A stretch of 20,488 nucleotides of DNA. Origin: a virus. Both the position numbers and the translations under genes were made by a program. Shown one piece after another: positions 1 to 9,486 of this stretch. The stretch's first letter is position 1, and the number at the start of each line of letters is the position of its first letter. The DNA lies in IMG/VR virus record IMGVR_UViG_3300017756_000148, positions 1 through 20,488 of that record; one strand, 5' to 3'. The notes under the pieces are model-generated. The model did not search any database. It saw nothing but the letters and a program-made list of their open reading frames with translations, and had not been told where the DNA came from.

Positions 1-1
1 A

Positions 2-2638
2 TTAGATATGTCTGATGCTGGTACTGCGATATTTAATCATGACATTTCTCTCGCTGATGACGGTATTGCAAAGTTTGGTACTTCTGACGATTTACAGATT
101 TATCATGATGCTTCTAATTCTTATTTAAGACATGTTGGTACTGGAAACTTAAATATATCAGGCGATGAAGTTCGTATTTTAAATCAAGCAAATGATGAAC
201 TTAAAGCATTATTTACAACGAACGGTTCAGTAGAACTTTATTTTGATAATACTAAAAGACTTGAAACAAAAGATAGTGGAGTTGCAATCACTGGTACTTT
301 ATCTGTAGACAGTGCAACTCTAACTAACCTTACTGGAGATAGTGCGACTATCACAAACATTGCAAACTCAGTTCTAACTGCGAAAGCAATCACTGGTACT
401 ACAGTTACTACATCTGGAGATATAGTCTCAAGTGGTACAATAAGAGCTGGTAATCTAAACGTAGACTCTGCAGACATAGACACTATTGCAAAAGCATCTT
501 TACTCGGTGGTACTGGTGTTACTTATGATAGTAGTTCAGGTGTTATTGCAATTGGACAACCAGTTGCAACAACTGACTCGGTAACTTTCTCTGGATTAAC
601 TATTGGTGGAAACCTAGTTGTCTCAGGAACTACAACGACTGTTGCAACTACTAACACAACTATGACTGACCAACTCTTTGAGTTAGGTAATGGTCGAACT
701 GGAAGTCCAAGTGGAGATGCGGGTATTGTCATTGAAATGGGAGATGACTCAAATGCATTTATGGGATTTGACCAATCACTTGGTAAATTTATTGTTTCCA
801 GAACAAATGCAACGGGTTCATCTACTGGTAATTTAGTACACACCACTGCACCACTAGTTGCAAATACAATAGAAGTAGACTCCGCAGATATAACTAAAGC
901 AGACATAGACTCTGCAACCGTAGGTAATCTTGCAGTTACTAATTTAGTAGTTTCTAGTGGGGACTCCGCAACTATTACCAATATTGCGAACTCAGTATTG
1001 ACTGCAAAAGTAATTACTGCTGACAGTGCAACTATAGGTAATATTGCAGTATCTACTGGATTAAACACTAATTCATTAATAGTAGATGATATTACAATAG
1101 ACGGTTTCACTATATCTCAAGGTGGTGGAAACCTAAGATTAGATATAGGAGGCACATTATTCCTTGATGCAGATACCAAAATAGATTTAGAAGACGGTGG
1201 TTCGACTTACGGAAGATTTAGTATGAATAGTACTAGTTCTAAAGACTTTATTATTCAATCCGTACAAGATGATAAAGATATTATATTTAAAGGTAATGAC
1301 GGTAGTTCTACTATAACTGCATTGACATTAGATATGTCAGAAGCTGGTGATGCAACATTCAATAGAAATGTTAACTTAGTAGATGACGGTCAAATAGTAT
1401 TTGGTGCTGGTTCAGATGCAAACATAAGACATGACGGAAACAATACTAAATTTACACACACGGGTACGGGTGGATTATATATTGGTGCAGATACTTTTGC
1501 ACTTCAAAATGGAACACACGATGAAAACTATATTGTCATGGGAGACAATGGTTCGGTAGAATTATATGAAGATAATGTTAAAAGGTTAGAAACAAGTATC
1601 TACGGTGTCACGGTCACGGGTACTATAAACGCAGATAGTTCTACATTAACTAACCTTACTGTAGACTCTGCAGACATTAGACAGTTATCTGTAGACTTTA
1701 TAAATGCGGACAGTGCTTTCTTAGATAGTGCAACCATAACTAACCTTGCAGTCGGAACACTTAACATTGATAACATTAATATCGGGGATAGTGCAACCTT
1801 TACTAATGTTGCGGTAACTACTGAATTAAACACTAACAAATTAATAGTAGATGACCTTACTATAGACGGTTCATCTATTGCAGATGCGGGAGATTTTTCT
1901 TTAGATATAGAAGGAGATATAACATTTGATGCAAATGGTGGTAATGTAAAACTTTCCGATGACGGTTTACTTTTTACAACTATTAGTAGAGATGCAGCTA
2001 ATACAGTCATAAAAGTAAATCAATCAGACGGAGACTTAGTTCTTAAAGGTAATGACGGTGGTTCAGAAATTACTGCACTGACCTTTGATATGTCTGAGGC
2101 TGGTAGGGCCTCATTTAACGCTGGTATAATGTTACCTGATAACGGTAAACTTACACTTGGTGCGGGTGAAGATTTACAACTTTATCATGACGGTAACAAT
2201 AGTATTATTACTGATGCGGGAACGGGTGAATTATTCATAAGAGGAACAAACGCAGTAAATATACAAAGTGCAATAGGAAACAATTATATAAAATCAACTG
2301 TTAATGCTGGAACTAAAATTTACTTTAACGATGCAGAAAAATTTGAAACTACAAGTTATGGTGCTAACATCACTGGTACACTAACAGTTGGAAACTTAAA
2401 TGTCGACTCTGCAGATATAGGTTTAATTGCAAGAGAAAAATTATCAACTGGAAGTCCAGACGCATTGACTTATGATAGTGCGGCTGGTCAGTTTGCACTA
2501 AATGCTAACCATGTAATGGCACTTATTAAAACAGTAGACTCAAACGGAAGTGGACTAAACGCAGATACATTAGAAGGACAAGCAGGTATATACTATCGTA
2601 TAAACGTCTACAACGCAAGTGGAACACTACTGAACTAA
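2..2638 (+). CDS. Modular tail-fibre-like structural protein, 5' end outside the window
   Basis: At least 878 residues are visible and the frame is open to the window edge. The ATG at position 8 is not a credible start: it sits inside a repeat motif (D-M-S-[DE]-A-G-x-A-x-F-N) that recurs at residues 442-452 and 694-704 counted from that Met, and here it is also preceded by Leu-Asp. Recurrent motifs are the IYHD..N......GTGxL block (residues 31-48, 473-490, 725-742), the SVELY.DN.KRLET block (74-87, 516-529, degenerate at 769-782) and DSATITNIANSVLTAK (111-126, 319-334). The C-terminus carries a SGLNADTLEGQ motif near residue 848, like the DADTLDGQ motif common in marine myovirus fibre proteins. 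No enzymatic domain is seen. It lies directly before gp13. Composition is rich in Asp, Ser, Thr, Gly and Asn, as expected for beta-structured fibres. A virion fibre or appendage role is inferred from these family-like repeats; which fibre it is cannot be said. Confidence 0.8.
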   Translation, partial: LDMSDAGTAIFNHDISLADDGIAKFGTSDDLQIYHDASNSYLRHVGTGNLNISGDEVRILNQANDELKALFTTNGSVELYFDNTKRLETKDSGVAITGTLSVDSATLTNLTGDSATITNIANSVLTAKAITGTTVTTSGDIVSSGTIRAGNLNVDSADIDTIAKASLLGGTGVTYDSSSGVIAIGQPVATTDSVTFSGLTIGGNLVVSGTTTTVATTNTTMTDQLFELGNGRTGSPSGDAGIVIEMGDDSNAFMGFDQSLGKFIVSRTNATGSSTGNLVHTTAPLVANTIEVDSADITKADIDSATVGNLAVTNLVVSSGDSATITNIANSVLTAKVITADSATIGNIAVSTGLNTNSLIVDDITIDGFTISQGGGNLRLDIGGTLFLDADTKIDLEDGGSTYGRFSMNSTSSKDFIIQSVQDDKDIIFKGNDGSSTITALTLDMSEAGDATFNRNVNLVDDGQIVFGAGSDANIRHDGNNTKFTHTGTGGLYIGADTFALQNGTHDENYIVMGDNGSVELYEDNVKRLETSIYGVTVTGTINADSSTLTNLTVDSADIRQLSVDFINADSAFLDSATITNLAVGTLNIDNINIGDSATFTNVAVTTELNTNKLIVDDLTIDGSSIADAGDFSLDIEGDITFDANGGNVKLSDDGLLFTTISRDAANTVIKVNQSDGDLVLKGNDGGSEITALTFDMSEAGRASFNAGIMLPDNGKLTLGAGEDLQLYHDGNNSIITDAGTGELFIRGTNAVNIQSAIGNNYIKSTVNAGTKIYFNDAEKFETTSYGANITGTLTVGNLNVDSADIGLIAREKLSTGSPDALTYDSAAGQFALNANHVMALIKTVDSNGSGLNADTLEGQAGIYYRINVYNASGTLLN
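1076..2383 (+). repeat. Two full copies of a ~252-codon fibre module
   Basis: Within the fibre-like gene, a module running from LIVDD.TIDG through KGNDG.S.ITALT.DMSEAG, RHDGNN/YHDGNN and the ET..YG...TGT block occurs twice (about 1076-1627 and 1841-2383). Corresponding motifs are 252-255 codons apart. The second half of a further copy is present at 8-301 at the cut left edge. The copies have diverged at the DNA level, so this is an old duplication, not a recent slippage repeat. Confidence 0.75.
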
Positions 2639-2641
2639 GGA

Positions 2642-2649
2642 TATAAATA
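2642..2649 (+). promoter_or_regulatory. T4-type late promoter box for gp13
   Basis: Exact TATAAATA. T4 late boxes occupy about -13 to -6, so the predicted start is the A of the gp13 ATG (five intervening bases, GTATT), giving a leaderless transcript. An AAGGA at 2637-2641 could act as a ribosome site only on read-through mRNA and is 13 bases from the ATG. Confidence 0.8.
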
Positions 2650-2654
2650 GTATT

Positions 2655-3440
2655 ATGGCAAAACTAAATTCAAGACAAAACCTAATAGATTACTGTTTAA
2701 GAAGATTAGGACACCCAGTTATTGAAATCAATGTAGATGACCAACAACTAGAAGATAGAGTAGATGACGCATTACAGTTGTTTAGAGAGTATACTGCAGA
2801 CGGTTCTCGTAGAGTATATTTTCCAGTACAGATTACTGCACAACATATATCTGATAAGTACATTGATTTGAGTAATCCAACGGGTTCTGCAGAAACAGAA
2901 TTTTCTGGTAGAATACTTGATGTAGTAAAAGTATTTATGATTGGAGACTCTACTTCAAACGTAAACTTCTTTGATATCAAATATCAAATGCGATTAAATG
3001 ACCTTGCAGATTTAGCAACTGGTGTAGGAGACCTTGCATACTATGAACATATGCAACAATATCTTGCAATGATTGATTTAAAATTAACTGGTCAACCGCA
3101 AATACAATATAATAGATATCTAGATAGATTATTTATTTTTGGAGATTTAAATTCAAAAGGTGATTTAAAAGCGGGAGACTTTATTATGGTGGAAATGTAT
3201 GTAGAGTTAAACGAGTCTGTCACTAGTCAATATGACAATCTATTCTTAAAAAACTATACTACTGCATTGATTAAAAAACAATGGGGTGAGAACTTAAGTA
3301 AGTTTGAAGGTATGACACTTCCTGGCGGTGTCACACTAAATGGTAGACAAATTATTGATGATGCAAAAGAAGAACTTGAAAAAGAACACGAAAAACTAAG
3401 AAACGAGTACGACAATCCACCATTCTTTTTCATGGGGTAG
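2655..3440 (+). CDS. gp13: Neck protein gp13
   Basis: 261 residues; T4 gp13 is somewhat longer. The N-terminal stretch LIDYCLRRLGHPVIEINVDD followed by QLEDRVDDALQLF is the hallmark of the T4-like gp13 family. In T4, gp13 and gp14 form the neck that closes the filled head and accepts the tail. The C-terminus is charged (a Lys/Glu helix near residues 235-252) and ends in PPFFFMG. The gene starts five bases after an exact late-promoter box and is followed three bases later by gp14. The order fibre-13-14-15 agrees with a virion assembly cluster. Confidence 0.93.
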   Translation: MAKLNSRQNLIDYCLRRLGHPVIEINVDDQQLEDRVDDALQLFREYTADGSRRVYFPVQITAQHISDKYIDLSNPTGSAETEFSGRILDVVKVFMIGDSTSNVNFFDIKYQMRLNDLADLATGVGDLAYYEHMQQYLAMIDLKLTGQPQIQYNRYLDRLFIFGDLNSKGDLKAGDFIMVEMYVELNESVTSQYDNLFLKNYTTALIKKQWGENLSKFEGMTLPGGVTLNGRQIIDDAKEELEKEHEKLRNEYDNPPFFFMG

Positions 3441-3443
3441 ATT

Positions 3444-4316
3444 GTGGCTACTAATCAATATTTCAAAAACAAAGTTCGTTCAGAACAACAATTATATGAA
3501 GATATAATTATTGAAGCACTCCAGATGTATGGACAAGATGTCTATTATCTTCCTAGAGAGATTAAGAATTTAGATAAAATATTTTTAGATGATATACCTT
3601 CTAGATTTTCTGATGCATATAAAATTGAAATGTATATTGAAGGTGCAGAAGGGTTTGAAGGAGAAGGAGACTTATTCACTAAGTTTGGTATCGAGTTAAG
3701 AGACCAAGCAAACTTTGTAGTATCCAGAAAAAGGTGGACACAACTTATTGGTAGTAATTTAGAGAAACAAAACTTTAGACCAAGAGAAGGCGATTTAATT
3801 TATTTAACTTTAACAAACTCTTGTTTTGAAATCAGGAGAGTTGAAACCGAAACACCATTCTATCAGTTAAGTCAATTACCAACATTTAGATTACAATGTG
3901 AATTGTTTGAATATAGTGGAGAAGATTTTGATACGGGTATTGATACTATACAAGATATTGAAACCGAAGGTTCTTTCAAATATAATTTATCACTTGACTC
4001 AGGTGGTGGTAGATTTATTCAAGGTGAAACGGTCACACAAGTATTCGATACTTATCAAATGAAAGGTGAAGTTGCATTTGCATCTGACTCTGGTAATACT
4101 TTACATCTAATTCATAGTGGTGCAACTGACGGATTATTCCATGAGTGGACTACAACTAAAAGTATTATTGGAGACCAAAGTCAACACGTTGCAACACCAA
4201 CTTCAATAAATCAAATAAATGATATACTGACTGATAATCAAAACAAAACCTTTGATGACTTTGAGTCAGACTTCTTAGACTTTAGTGAGTCTAATCCATT
4301 TGGAGATATGCAGTAA
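3444..4316 (+). CDS. gp14: Neck protein gp14
   Basis: 290 residues from a GTG start three bases after the gp13 stop. The N-terminus (ATNQYFKNKVRSEQQLYEDI) and the block ALQMYGQDVYYLPRE are typical of T4-like gp14, the second neck component acting with gp13 at head completion. No in-frame ATG gives a better start, since the conserved family N-terminus begins right at the GTG. The stop overlaps the gp15 ATG (TAATG), so the two are probably translationally coupled. The C-terminal tail is acidic (DDFESDFLDFSESNPFGDMQ). Confidence 0.92.
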   Translation: MATNQYFKNKVRSEQQLYEDIIIEALQMYGQDVYYLPREIKNLDKIFLDDIPSRFSDAYKIEMYIEGAEGFEGEGDLFTKFGIELRDQANFVVSRKRWTQLIGSNLEKQNFRPREGDLIYLTLTNSCFEIRRVETETPFYQLSQLPTFRLQCELFEYSGEDFDTGIDTIQDIETEGSFKYNLSLDSGGGRFIQGETVTQVFDTYQMKGEVAFASDSGNTLHLIHSGATDGLFHEWTTTKSIIGDQSQHVATPTSINQINDILTDNQNKTFDDFESDFLDFSESNPFGDMQ

Positions 4317-5101
4317 TGTTTGGTACTTATTTTTATCACAAAAGAGTCCGAAGTGCAGTAAGTGTCTTTGGTTCTTTATTTAATAACTTATATGTACTGC
4401 GAAAAAACTCTGCGGGACAAACTATCTCACAAGTTAAAGTACCATTATCATATGCACCAAAGAGAAACTTTATTGCAAGACTTGAGTCTATGAACAATGG
4501 AGAAGAAGCAGAAAGAAGAGTTGCAATTAAATTACCAAGAATGTCCTTTGAGATTACAAGTATTGCATATGATGAAACACGACAGTTAAATAAAATGAAT
4601 AACATAAGTAAGTCGGTTAGTGGTAGTAGTACAACAAGACAAAAGATATTTTCTCATACACCATATAATATAAACTTTGACTTAAATGTTTATGCAAAAT
4701 CTCAAGATGATGCACTGCAAATAGTAGAACAAGTATTCCCATTCTTTACACCACAATATACCGTGACTGTAAAACCATTTAGTAATATTACTGACTTAAC
4801 AGAAGATGTACCAATCACTCTAACGGGTACTGCGTTTGCAGATGATTTTGAAGGTGCAATAGAACAAAGAAGAACTATTATATATACCCTAAGTTTTGAA
4901 ATGAAGATAAACTTCTATGGGCCTCTCAATACTTCTAAAATTATTCGTGAAGTTAGTAATAACATTTATATTATTGACAGTGCGGGAAGTAGTGGAGACT
5001 ATATAAAAACACAACAAATAACACCGACACCAGCAGGAGTGACCGCAGATAGTGATTATGGATTTAATGAGGCTGACTCAGATAATCCAAGTAATGTATG
5101 A
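4316..5101 (+). CDS. gp15: Tail sheath terminator/stabiliser gp15
   Basis: 261 residues; T4 gp15 is 272. The N-terminus MFGTYFYHKRVRSAVSVFGSLF and the central block DDALQIVEQVFPFFTPQYTVTV match the T4 gp15 family, which forms the hexameric ring capping the sheath and joining tail to neck. It overlaps the gp14 stop at the start and the following oxygenase-like gene by ATGA at the end, so it belongs to a tightly packed operon. The C-terminal ~40 residues (Pro/Ser/Asp-rich) look flexible. Confidence 0.92.
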   Translation: MFGTYFYHKRVRSAVSVFGSLFNNLYVLRKNSAGQTISQVKVPLSYAPKRNFIARLESMNNGEEAERRVAIKLPRMSFEITSIAYDETRQLNKMNNISKSVSGSSTTRQKIFSHTPYNINFDLNVYAKSQDDALQIVEQVFPFFTPQYTVTVKPFSNITDLTEDVPITLTGTAFADDFEGAIEQRRTIIYTLSFEMKINFYGPLNTSKIIREVSNNIYIIDSAGSSGDYIKTQQITPTPAGVTADSDYGFNEADSDNPSNV

Positions 5102-5676
5102 TATATGAAGAAAAATATGCTCTAAGTAAAGAGATTTGTGATGATATGATATCTTGGTTTGATAACAAGATATTATGTGGAGATACTGGAATGAATTATT
5201 CAAAGACTTCTATTAAAGGAAGAAAAGATAGTTCTATTTCTGAATGTCAACAGTTTGGTTCTTTTAAACCTTTCTATAATCAGATAAACTCTATTATTCA
5301 TAAACATATGGTGCATTATATAAATGAATTTAATAAAGGTGGGGGTACGGGTTTCTATACTATCACTGGATATAAATTTCAAAAGAGTGTAGAAGGTGGT
5401 GGATTTACTGCATGGCATTCTGAACTACCAGTATTTAAACCACAATGGGAAAAGGTTAGAGATAGGTTTGGAGTCTGGTCAATTTATTTAAATGATACTG
5501 ATACTGGATACACTGATTTTTTGCATCAAAAACTATCAATAAAACCCGAAACTGGTAAACTAGTAATATGGCCTGCATACTTTACACACACGCATCGTGC
5601 AAATCCAGATTTAAAAGAAGATAAATACATTATAACAGGGTGGTTGGAGACCGATTATGAAAGAAACAGAAAATAA
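5098..5676 (+). CDS. Putative 2-oxoglutarate/Fe(II)-dependent dioxygenase
   Basis: 192 residues, start overlapping the gp15 stop (ATGA). The C-terminal half looks like a double-stranded beta-helix dioxygenase: GGGFTAWHSE with His107 and Glu109 as a possible first metal pair (HxE in place of the commoner HxD), a VWSIYLND strand near 126, TGKLVIWPAYFTHTHR with distal His154 or His156, and KYIITGW near 166-172 for the 2OG-binding side. Related proteins are frequent in marine T4-like phages; their substrates are generally unknown, with protein or nucleic-acid hydroxylation proposed. Its place between gp15 and gp16, embedded in virion genes by overlaps at both ends (20 bases into gp16), suggests late expression and perhaps action on a virion or host protein. 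Fold assignment is fairly confident, activity is inferred. Confidence 0.7.
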   Translation: MIYEEKYALSKEICDDMISWFDNKILCGDTGMNYSKTSIKGRKDSSISECQQFGSFKPFYNQINSIIHKHMVHYINEFNKGGGTGFYTITGYKFQKSVEGGGFTAWHSELPVFKPQWEKVRDRFGVWSIYLNDTDTGYTDFLHQKLSIKPETGKLVIWPAYFTHTHRANPDLKEDKYIITGWLETDYERNRK

Positions 5677-6013
5677 AAATGTAGATATAGATTACGAGTA
5701 CAGTCGTAAGACTTACTATGAACTTATAGAAAAGAGTAAAGAGTCCCTTGACTTGATGTTAGAAGTCGCAAAGGAGTCTGAACACCCACGTGCATTTGAA
5801 GTACTTGGTAATATGATAAAACAAATATCTGATGTAAATGATAAGTTGTTAGATGTAAATATCAAAATGCAGAAAGCAAAATCTCAAGATGAAGTAAAAC
5901 AATTAGAAAGTACTACAAATAATCTTTTTGTTGGAACTACTACAGAATTGCAACGCATGTTAAAACAAATAAAACCAGACGAGAATGTTATAGATGTTGA
6001 ACCAGAAGAGTGA
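5657..6013 (+). CDS. gp16: Small terminase subunit gp16
   Basis: 118 residues; T4 gp16 is 164, so this is a short member. The segment DYEYSRKTYYELIEKSKESL followed by SEHPRAFEVLGNMIKQISDVN corresponds to the conserved helical core of T4-like gp16 (compare T4 DDYGVVRRNMHFQQQ and SPRHMEVFATLMGQM). It is predicted largely alpha-helical and coiled-coil, as expected for the oligomeric regulator that loads DNA into gp17. It overlaps the preceding dioxygenase-like gene and the following gp17 by 20 bases each, consistent with coupled translation. Position next to gp17 supports the call. Confidence 0.85.
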   Translation: MKETENKNVDIDYEYSRKTYYELIEKSKESLDLMLEVAKESEHPRAFEVLGNMIKQISDVNDKLLDVNIKMQKAKSQDEVKQLESTTNNLFVGTTTELQRMLKQIKPDENVIDVEPEE

Positions 6014-7604
6014 TACTTATCTCGGTAATATTAATGTTAAACGAGACGGTGTTCAACATGAGTTTACCAAGAAAGAAGTCAACGAATATATCAAGTGTGT
6101 AAATGACCCAGTATACTTTTGCACAAAGTATCTTAAGGTTATCTCTTTAGATGACGGTCTTGTACCATTCCAACTCTATCCTTATCAGGAAGATATGTTC
6201 AAACATTTTGATAAGAATAGATTTTCTATAGTACTTGCATGTCGACAATCTGGTAAATCAATTAGTTCGGTTGCATATCTTTTATGGTATGCATGTTTCC
6301 ACCCAGAAAAAACAATCGCTATACTTGCAAACAAAGGACAAGTTGCGAGAGAGATGCTTGCAAGAATAACTTTGATGTTAGAGAACTTACCTTTCTTTTT
6401 ACAGCCAGGAACAAAAGCACTTAACAAAGGGTCATTAGAATTTAGTAATAATAGTCGTATCATTGCGAGTGCAACATCTGGTAGTTCTATTCGTGGTATG
6501 TCAGTTAACTTACTATACCTTGACGAGTTTGCATTTGTAGAACGTGCAAACGAATTCTATACTTCTACTTACCCAGTAATATCTGCGGGTACAGATACCA
6601 AAGTAATTGTAACATCAACCGCAAATGGTATCGGTAATACTTTTCATAAACTCTGGGAAGGTGCGTGTCAGAATACAAACGAATTCAAACCATTTACGGT
6701 CAACTGGTATGACGTACCAGGCCGTGATGAAAAATGGAAAGAGATGACAATTGCAAATACATCTGCACTACAATTTGACCAAGAGTTTGGTAATACATTC
6801 TTCGGGACGGGAGACACATTGATAGACGGAGAAACGCTAATGGGTTTCCGTGCGAAAAATCCTCGCAAAGTGCGTGAAGGTGGAGATTTACTTATATATC
6901 GTGAACCGATAAAAGACCACCAGTACATTATGACTGTAGATGTTTGTAAGGGAAGAGGTCAGGATTATTCAACCTTTTCGGTATTCGACATTAGCACTAG
7001 GCCCTTTAAACAAGTCGCTGTATATCGCAATAATACTATTTCTCCAGTTCTCTTTCCTAATATTATATATAAGTACGCAAAGTTCTATAATGACGGTTAT
7101 GTCGTTATTGAGTCCAATGACCAAGGGTCTGTCGTCTGTAATGGACTATATCAAGAACTAGAATACGAGAATACTCACATGGAGTCCGCAATAAAAGCTG
7201 ACCGAATTGGTATCGAAATGACTCGTAAGGTTAAACGTATCGGTTGTTCTGCAATCAAGGATATATTAGAACATAAGAAACTCCAGATATTTGATGAGCA
7301 AACTATATTGGAAATATCTACATTTGTTGCGAGAGGACAGTCATATGAAGCATCTGACGGTAATCACGATGACCTAATGATGAACTTAGTAATGTTTGGA
7401 TATTTTGTATCTGGTACATATTTTAGAGATATGACTGATATTAATCTAAAAGAGATTATGTTCTCCGAAAGAATGAAAGAGATAGAACAAGACGTAGTTC
7501 CAGTAGGGTTTATAGATGACGGAAGTCAATATATGAATGAGTTAGAGAATAGAGAACAGAATTGGATAGAACAATCATATAACGCAGAAGACGATGAATG
7601 GTAG
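5994..7604 (+). CDS. gp17: Terminase large subunit gp17
   Basis: 536 residues, packaging ATPase and nuclease. Walker A is ACRQSGKS near residues 82-89; Walker B is LLYLDEF at 173-179 with catalytic Glu178; the coupling motif TSTANG follows. The C-terminal RNase H-like nuclease shows DVCKGRGQD (first Asp), VIESNDQG (Glu) and a late HDD motif. T4 gp17 is 610 residues, so this is a compact version. The ATG start overlaps the end of gp16. The protein powers DNA translocation through the portal gp20, encoded further along, and cuts concatemers. Confidence 0.96.
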   Translation: MLNQKSDTYLGNINVKRDGVQHEFTKKEVNEYIKCVNDPVYFCTKYLKVISLDDGLVPFQLYPYQEDMFKHFDKNRFSIVLACRQSGKSISSVAYLLWYACFHPEKTIAILANKGQVAREMLARITLMLENLPFFLQPGTKALNKGSLEFSNNSRIIASATSGSSIRGMSVNLLYLDEFAFVERANEFYTSTYPVISAGTDTKVIVTSTANGIGNTFHKLWEGACQNTNEFKPFTVNWYDVPGRDEKWKEMTIANTSALQFDQEFGNTFFGTGDTLIDGETLMGFRAKNPRKVREGGDLLIYREPIKDHQYIMTVDVCKGRGQDYSTFSVFDISTRPFKQVAVYRNNTISPVLFPNIIYKYAKFYNDGYVVIESNDQGSVVCNGLYQELEYENTHMESAIKADRIGIEMTRKVKRIGCSAIKDILEHKKLQIFDEQTILEISTFVARGQSYEASDGNHDDLMMNLVMFGYFVSGTYFRDMTDINLKEIMFSERMKEIEQDVVPVGFIDDGSQYMNELENREQNWIEQSYNAEDDEW

Positions 7605-7621
7605 TTGAAAAACTCATTTTT

Positions 7622-7629
7622 TATAAATA
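7622..7629 (+). promoter_or_regulatory. Late promoter box for gp18
   Basis: Exact TATAAATA in the 85-base gap between gp17 and gp18, directly after a T6 run. Predicted start is near 7635, leaving a ~55-base leader with an AAGGA ribosome site at 7678-7682, seven bases before the gp18 ATG. Confidence 0.8.
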
Positions 7630-7689
7630 AAAGTATTATTGAATATAACCGTATTATGTTTAACTTATAATTAGATAAAGGATTTTAAA

Positions 7690-9486
7690 ATGGCATTATT
7701 TTCACCGTCAGCAAGTCCTAGTGTAACCGTAAAGGAAGTAGACTTAACGGGAGTAGTCCCTAACGTACAAACTTCAACGGGTGCATTTGTAGGAAACTTT
7801 AACTGGGGGCCTGTATACGAGACAACACTGATTTCAGATGAAGCAGGGTTAGTCTCTACTTTTGCAGCTCCTTCAACAACAAACACCGTAGATTTTCACC
7901 AAGCCGCAATGTTTCTGAAATATTCATCGCAACTATTCGTAGTTCGTGAATGTGACTCAGACGCTAAAAACGCACTTGCAGTAAACAACTTAACATCAAC
8001 TGCAACAAGAGGAGCAAGTTCTGCAACTGCAACAAACCAAAAACTTGGTAATCTAAATAATTACGAAGCCGCAACGATTGACTCGTCTGACGGTGCGTTT
8101 ATTGCTAGATACCCTGGCGCATTAGGGAACTCACTACTTATATCAATATGTGGTTCAGACTCCGATAATGGTGGTTCAACCAACTTTAGTGCATGGACTT
8201 ACGGTAACTCATTTGATGCAGCTCCAGGCACTTCATCTTACGTAAGTGGACTTGGTGGTAAGAATGACGAAATTCACATCGCAGTAATCGATGAAGACGG
8301 AGAAATCTCTGGTAATGCGGGTACGGTTTTAGAAACATATCCTTTCTTATCTGTTGCAAGTAATGCTAAGGCAACAGACGGAACATCTAATTATTTTAAA
8401 GACGTGTTAAAAGCAAGGTCAGAATATATTTATTGTGGTGATTTCCACAGAAATGACTCTGCATCATTAAGAGACTTTTCTGGTTCTTTATGGTCAACTG
8501 ACGCAGTAAATGGTTCACAAGACTTCGCTGCTGATGTAAAATTTGGAACTGGTCAAAACGAATGGTCATTCACTGGTGGTGTGACTTCCGCAACATTAGG
8601 TAACGATGACATCTTAAGAGGTTTTGATAAGTTTGAAGATAAAGATAACATCGAAGTAGACTTCTTAATTGCACCACAAAGAATTGCAGATGCAGACGCA
8701 ACTGTAGTAGTAAATGACTTAGTGGGAACTGCTGCTAGTATAAGAAAAGATTGTATTGCAGTTGCATCTCCAAGTAGAAATGCAGTTGTTTCTATTGGTA
8801 CAACCACTGCAGTTACAACATGTAATGATACTTATACAAAAGGTTCATATTTAGTACAAGATAATAATTTTGTAAAAGTATACGATAAGTATAATGACCA
8901 ATTTATTAAGATACCTGCTAACAGTTCAGTTGCGGGTCTGATGGCCGCAACAGATTTAGTTGCAGCTAATTGGTTCTCACCTGCTGGACAACGAAGGGGT
9001 AGATTATTGGGTATAACCGATATCGTATTAACTCCTTCAAAATCAGAAAGAGATGTATTGTACAAAAAAGGTATAAACCCGATTGCAAATATTCCAGGCC
9101 AAGGTATCATGTTGTTTGGAGATAAGACCAATGAGTCAAGACCTTCTGCATTCGATAGAATAAATGTTAGAAGACTATTCTTAGGTATAGAAAGAGCAAT
9201 TGCAATTGCGGGTAGAAATGTAATGTTTGAATTCAACGATGAATTTACTCGTGCAGAATTCGTAAACATTGTAGAACCTTTCTTAAGAGAGATACAAGGT
9301 CGAAGAGGAATTACGGACTTTAGGGTTGTTTGTGACTCAACAAATAATACTGCAGCCGTTATAGATAGAAATGAATTCATTGCATCTATCTTCATTAAAC
9401 CTGCTAGAAGTATTAACTTTGTGACACTTAACTTTGTCGCAGTTAGAACTGGGGTAGAGTTTGAAGAAGTTGTAGGTACAGTATAA
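7690..9486 (+). CDS. gp18: Contractile tail sheath protein gp18
   Basis: 598 residues (T4 gp18: 659). The N-terminus SPSASPSVTVKEVDLTGVVP and the segment TGAFVGNFNWGPVYE are characteristic of myovirus sheath subunits. The C-terminal part has the conserved sheath core: NPIANIPGQGIMLFGDKT, INVRRLFLGIERAI and FVNIVEPFLREIQGRRGI near residues 458-540. It ends with the short FEEVVGTV segment. The gene has its own late promoter and a normal ribosome site, fitting a protein needed in many copies. Tail tube gp19 follows after 19 bases. Confidence 0.95.
   Translation: MALFSPSASPSVTVKEVDLTGVVPNVQTSTGAFVGNFNWGPVYETTLISDEAGLVSTFAAPSTTNTVDFHQAAMFLKYSSQLFVVRECDSDAKNALAVNNLTSTATRGASSATATNQKLGNLNNYEAATIDSSDGAFIARYPGALGNSLLISICGSDSDNGGSTNFSAWTYGNSFDAAPGTSSYVSGLGGKNDEIHIAVIDEDGEISGNAGTVLETYPFLSVASNAKATDGTSNYFKDVLKARSEYIYCGDFHRNDSASLRDFSGSLWSTDAVNGSQDFAADVKFGTGQNEWSFTGGVTSATLGNDDILRGFDKFEDKDNIEVDFLIAPQRIADADATVVVNDLVGTAASIRKDCIAVASPSRNAVVSIGTTTAVTTCNDTYTKGSYLVQDNNFVKVYDKYNDQFIKIPANSSVAGLMAATDLVAANWFSPAGQRRGRLLGITDIVLTPSKSERDVLYKKGINPIANIPGQGIMLFGDKTNESRPSAFDRINVRRLFLGIERAIAIAGRNVMFEFNDEFTRAEFVNIVEPFLREIQGRRGITDFRVVCDSTNNTAAVIDRNEFIASIFIKPARSINFVTLNFVAVRTGVEFEEVVGTV

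Noticed and set aside
523-1110. 195-codon minus-strand ORF under the fibre gene
   Set aside because: A shadow frame created by the biased, repetitive codon use of the fibre-like protein; composition is only V/I/A/S/T/P repeats.
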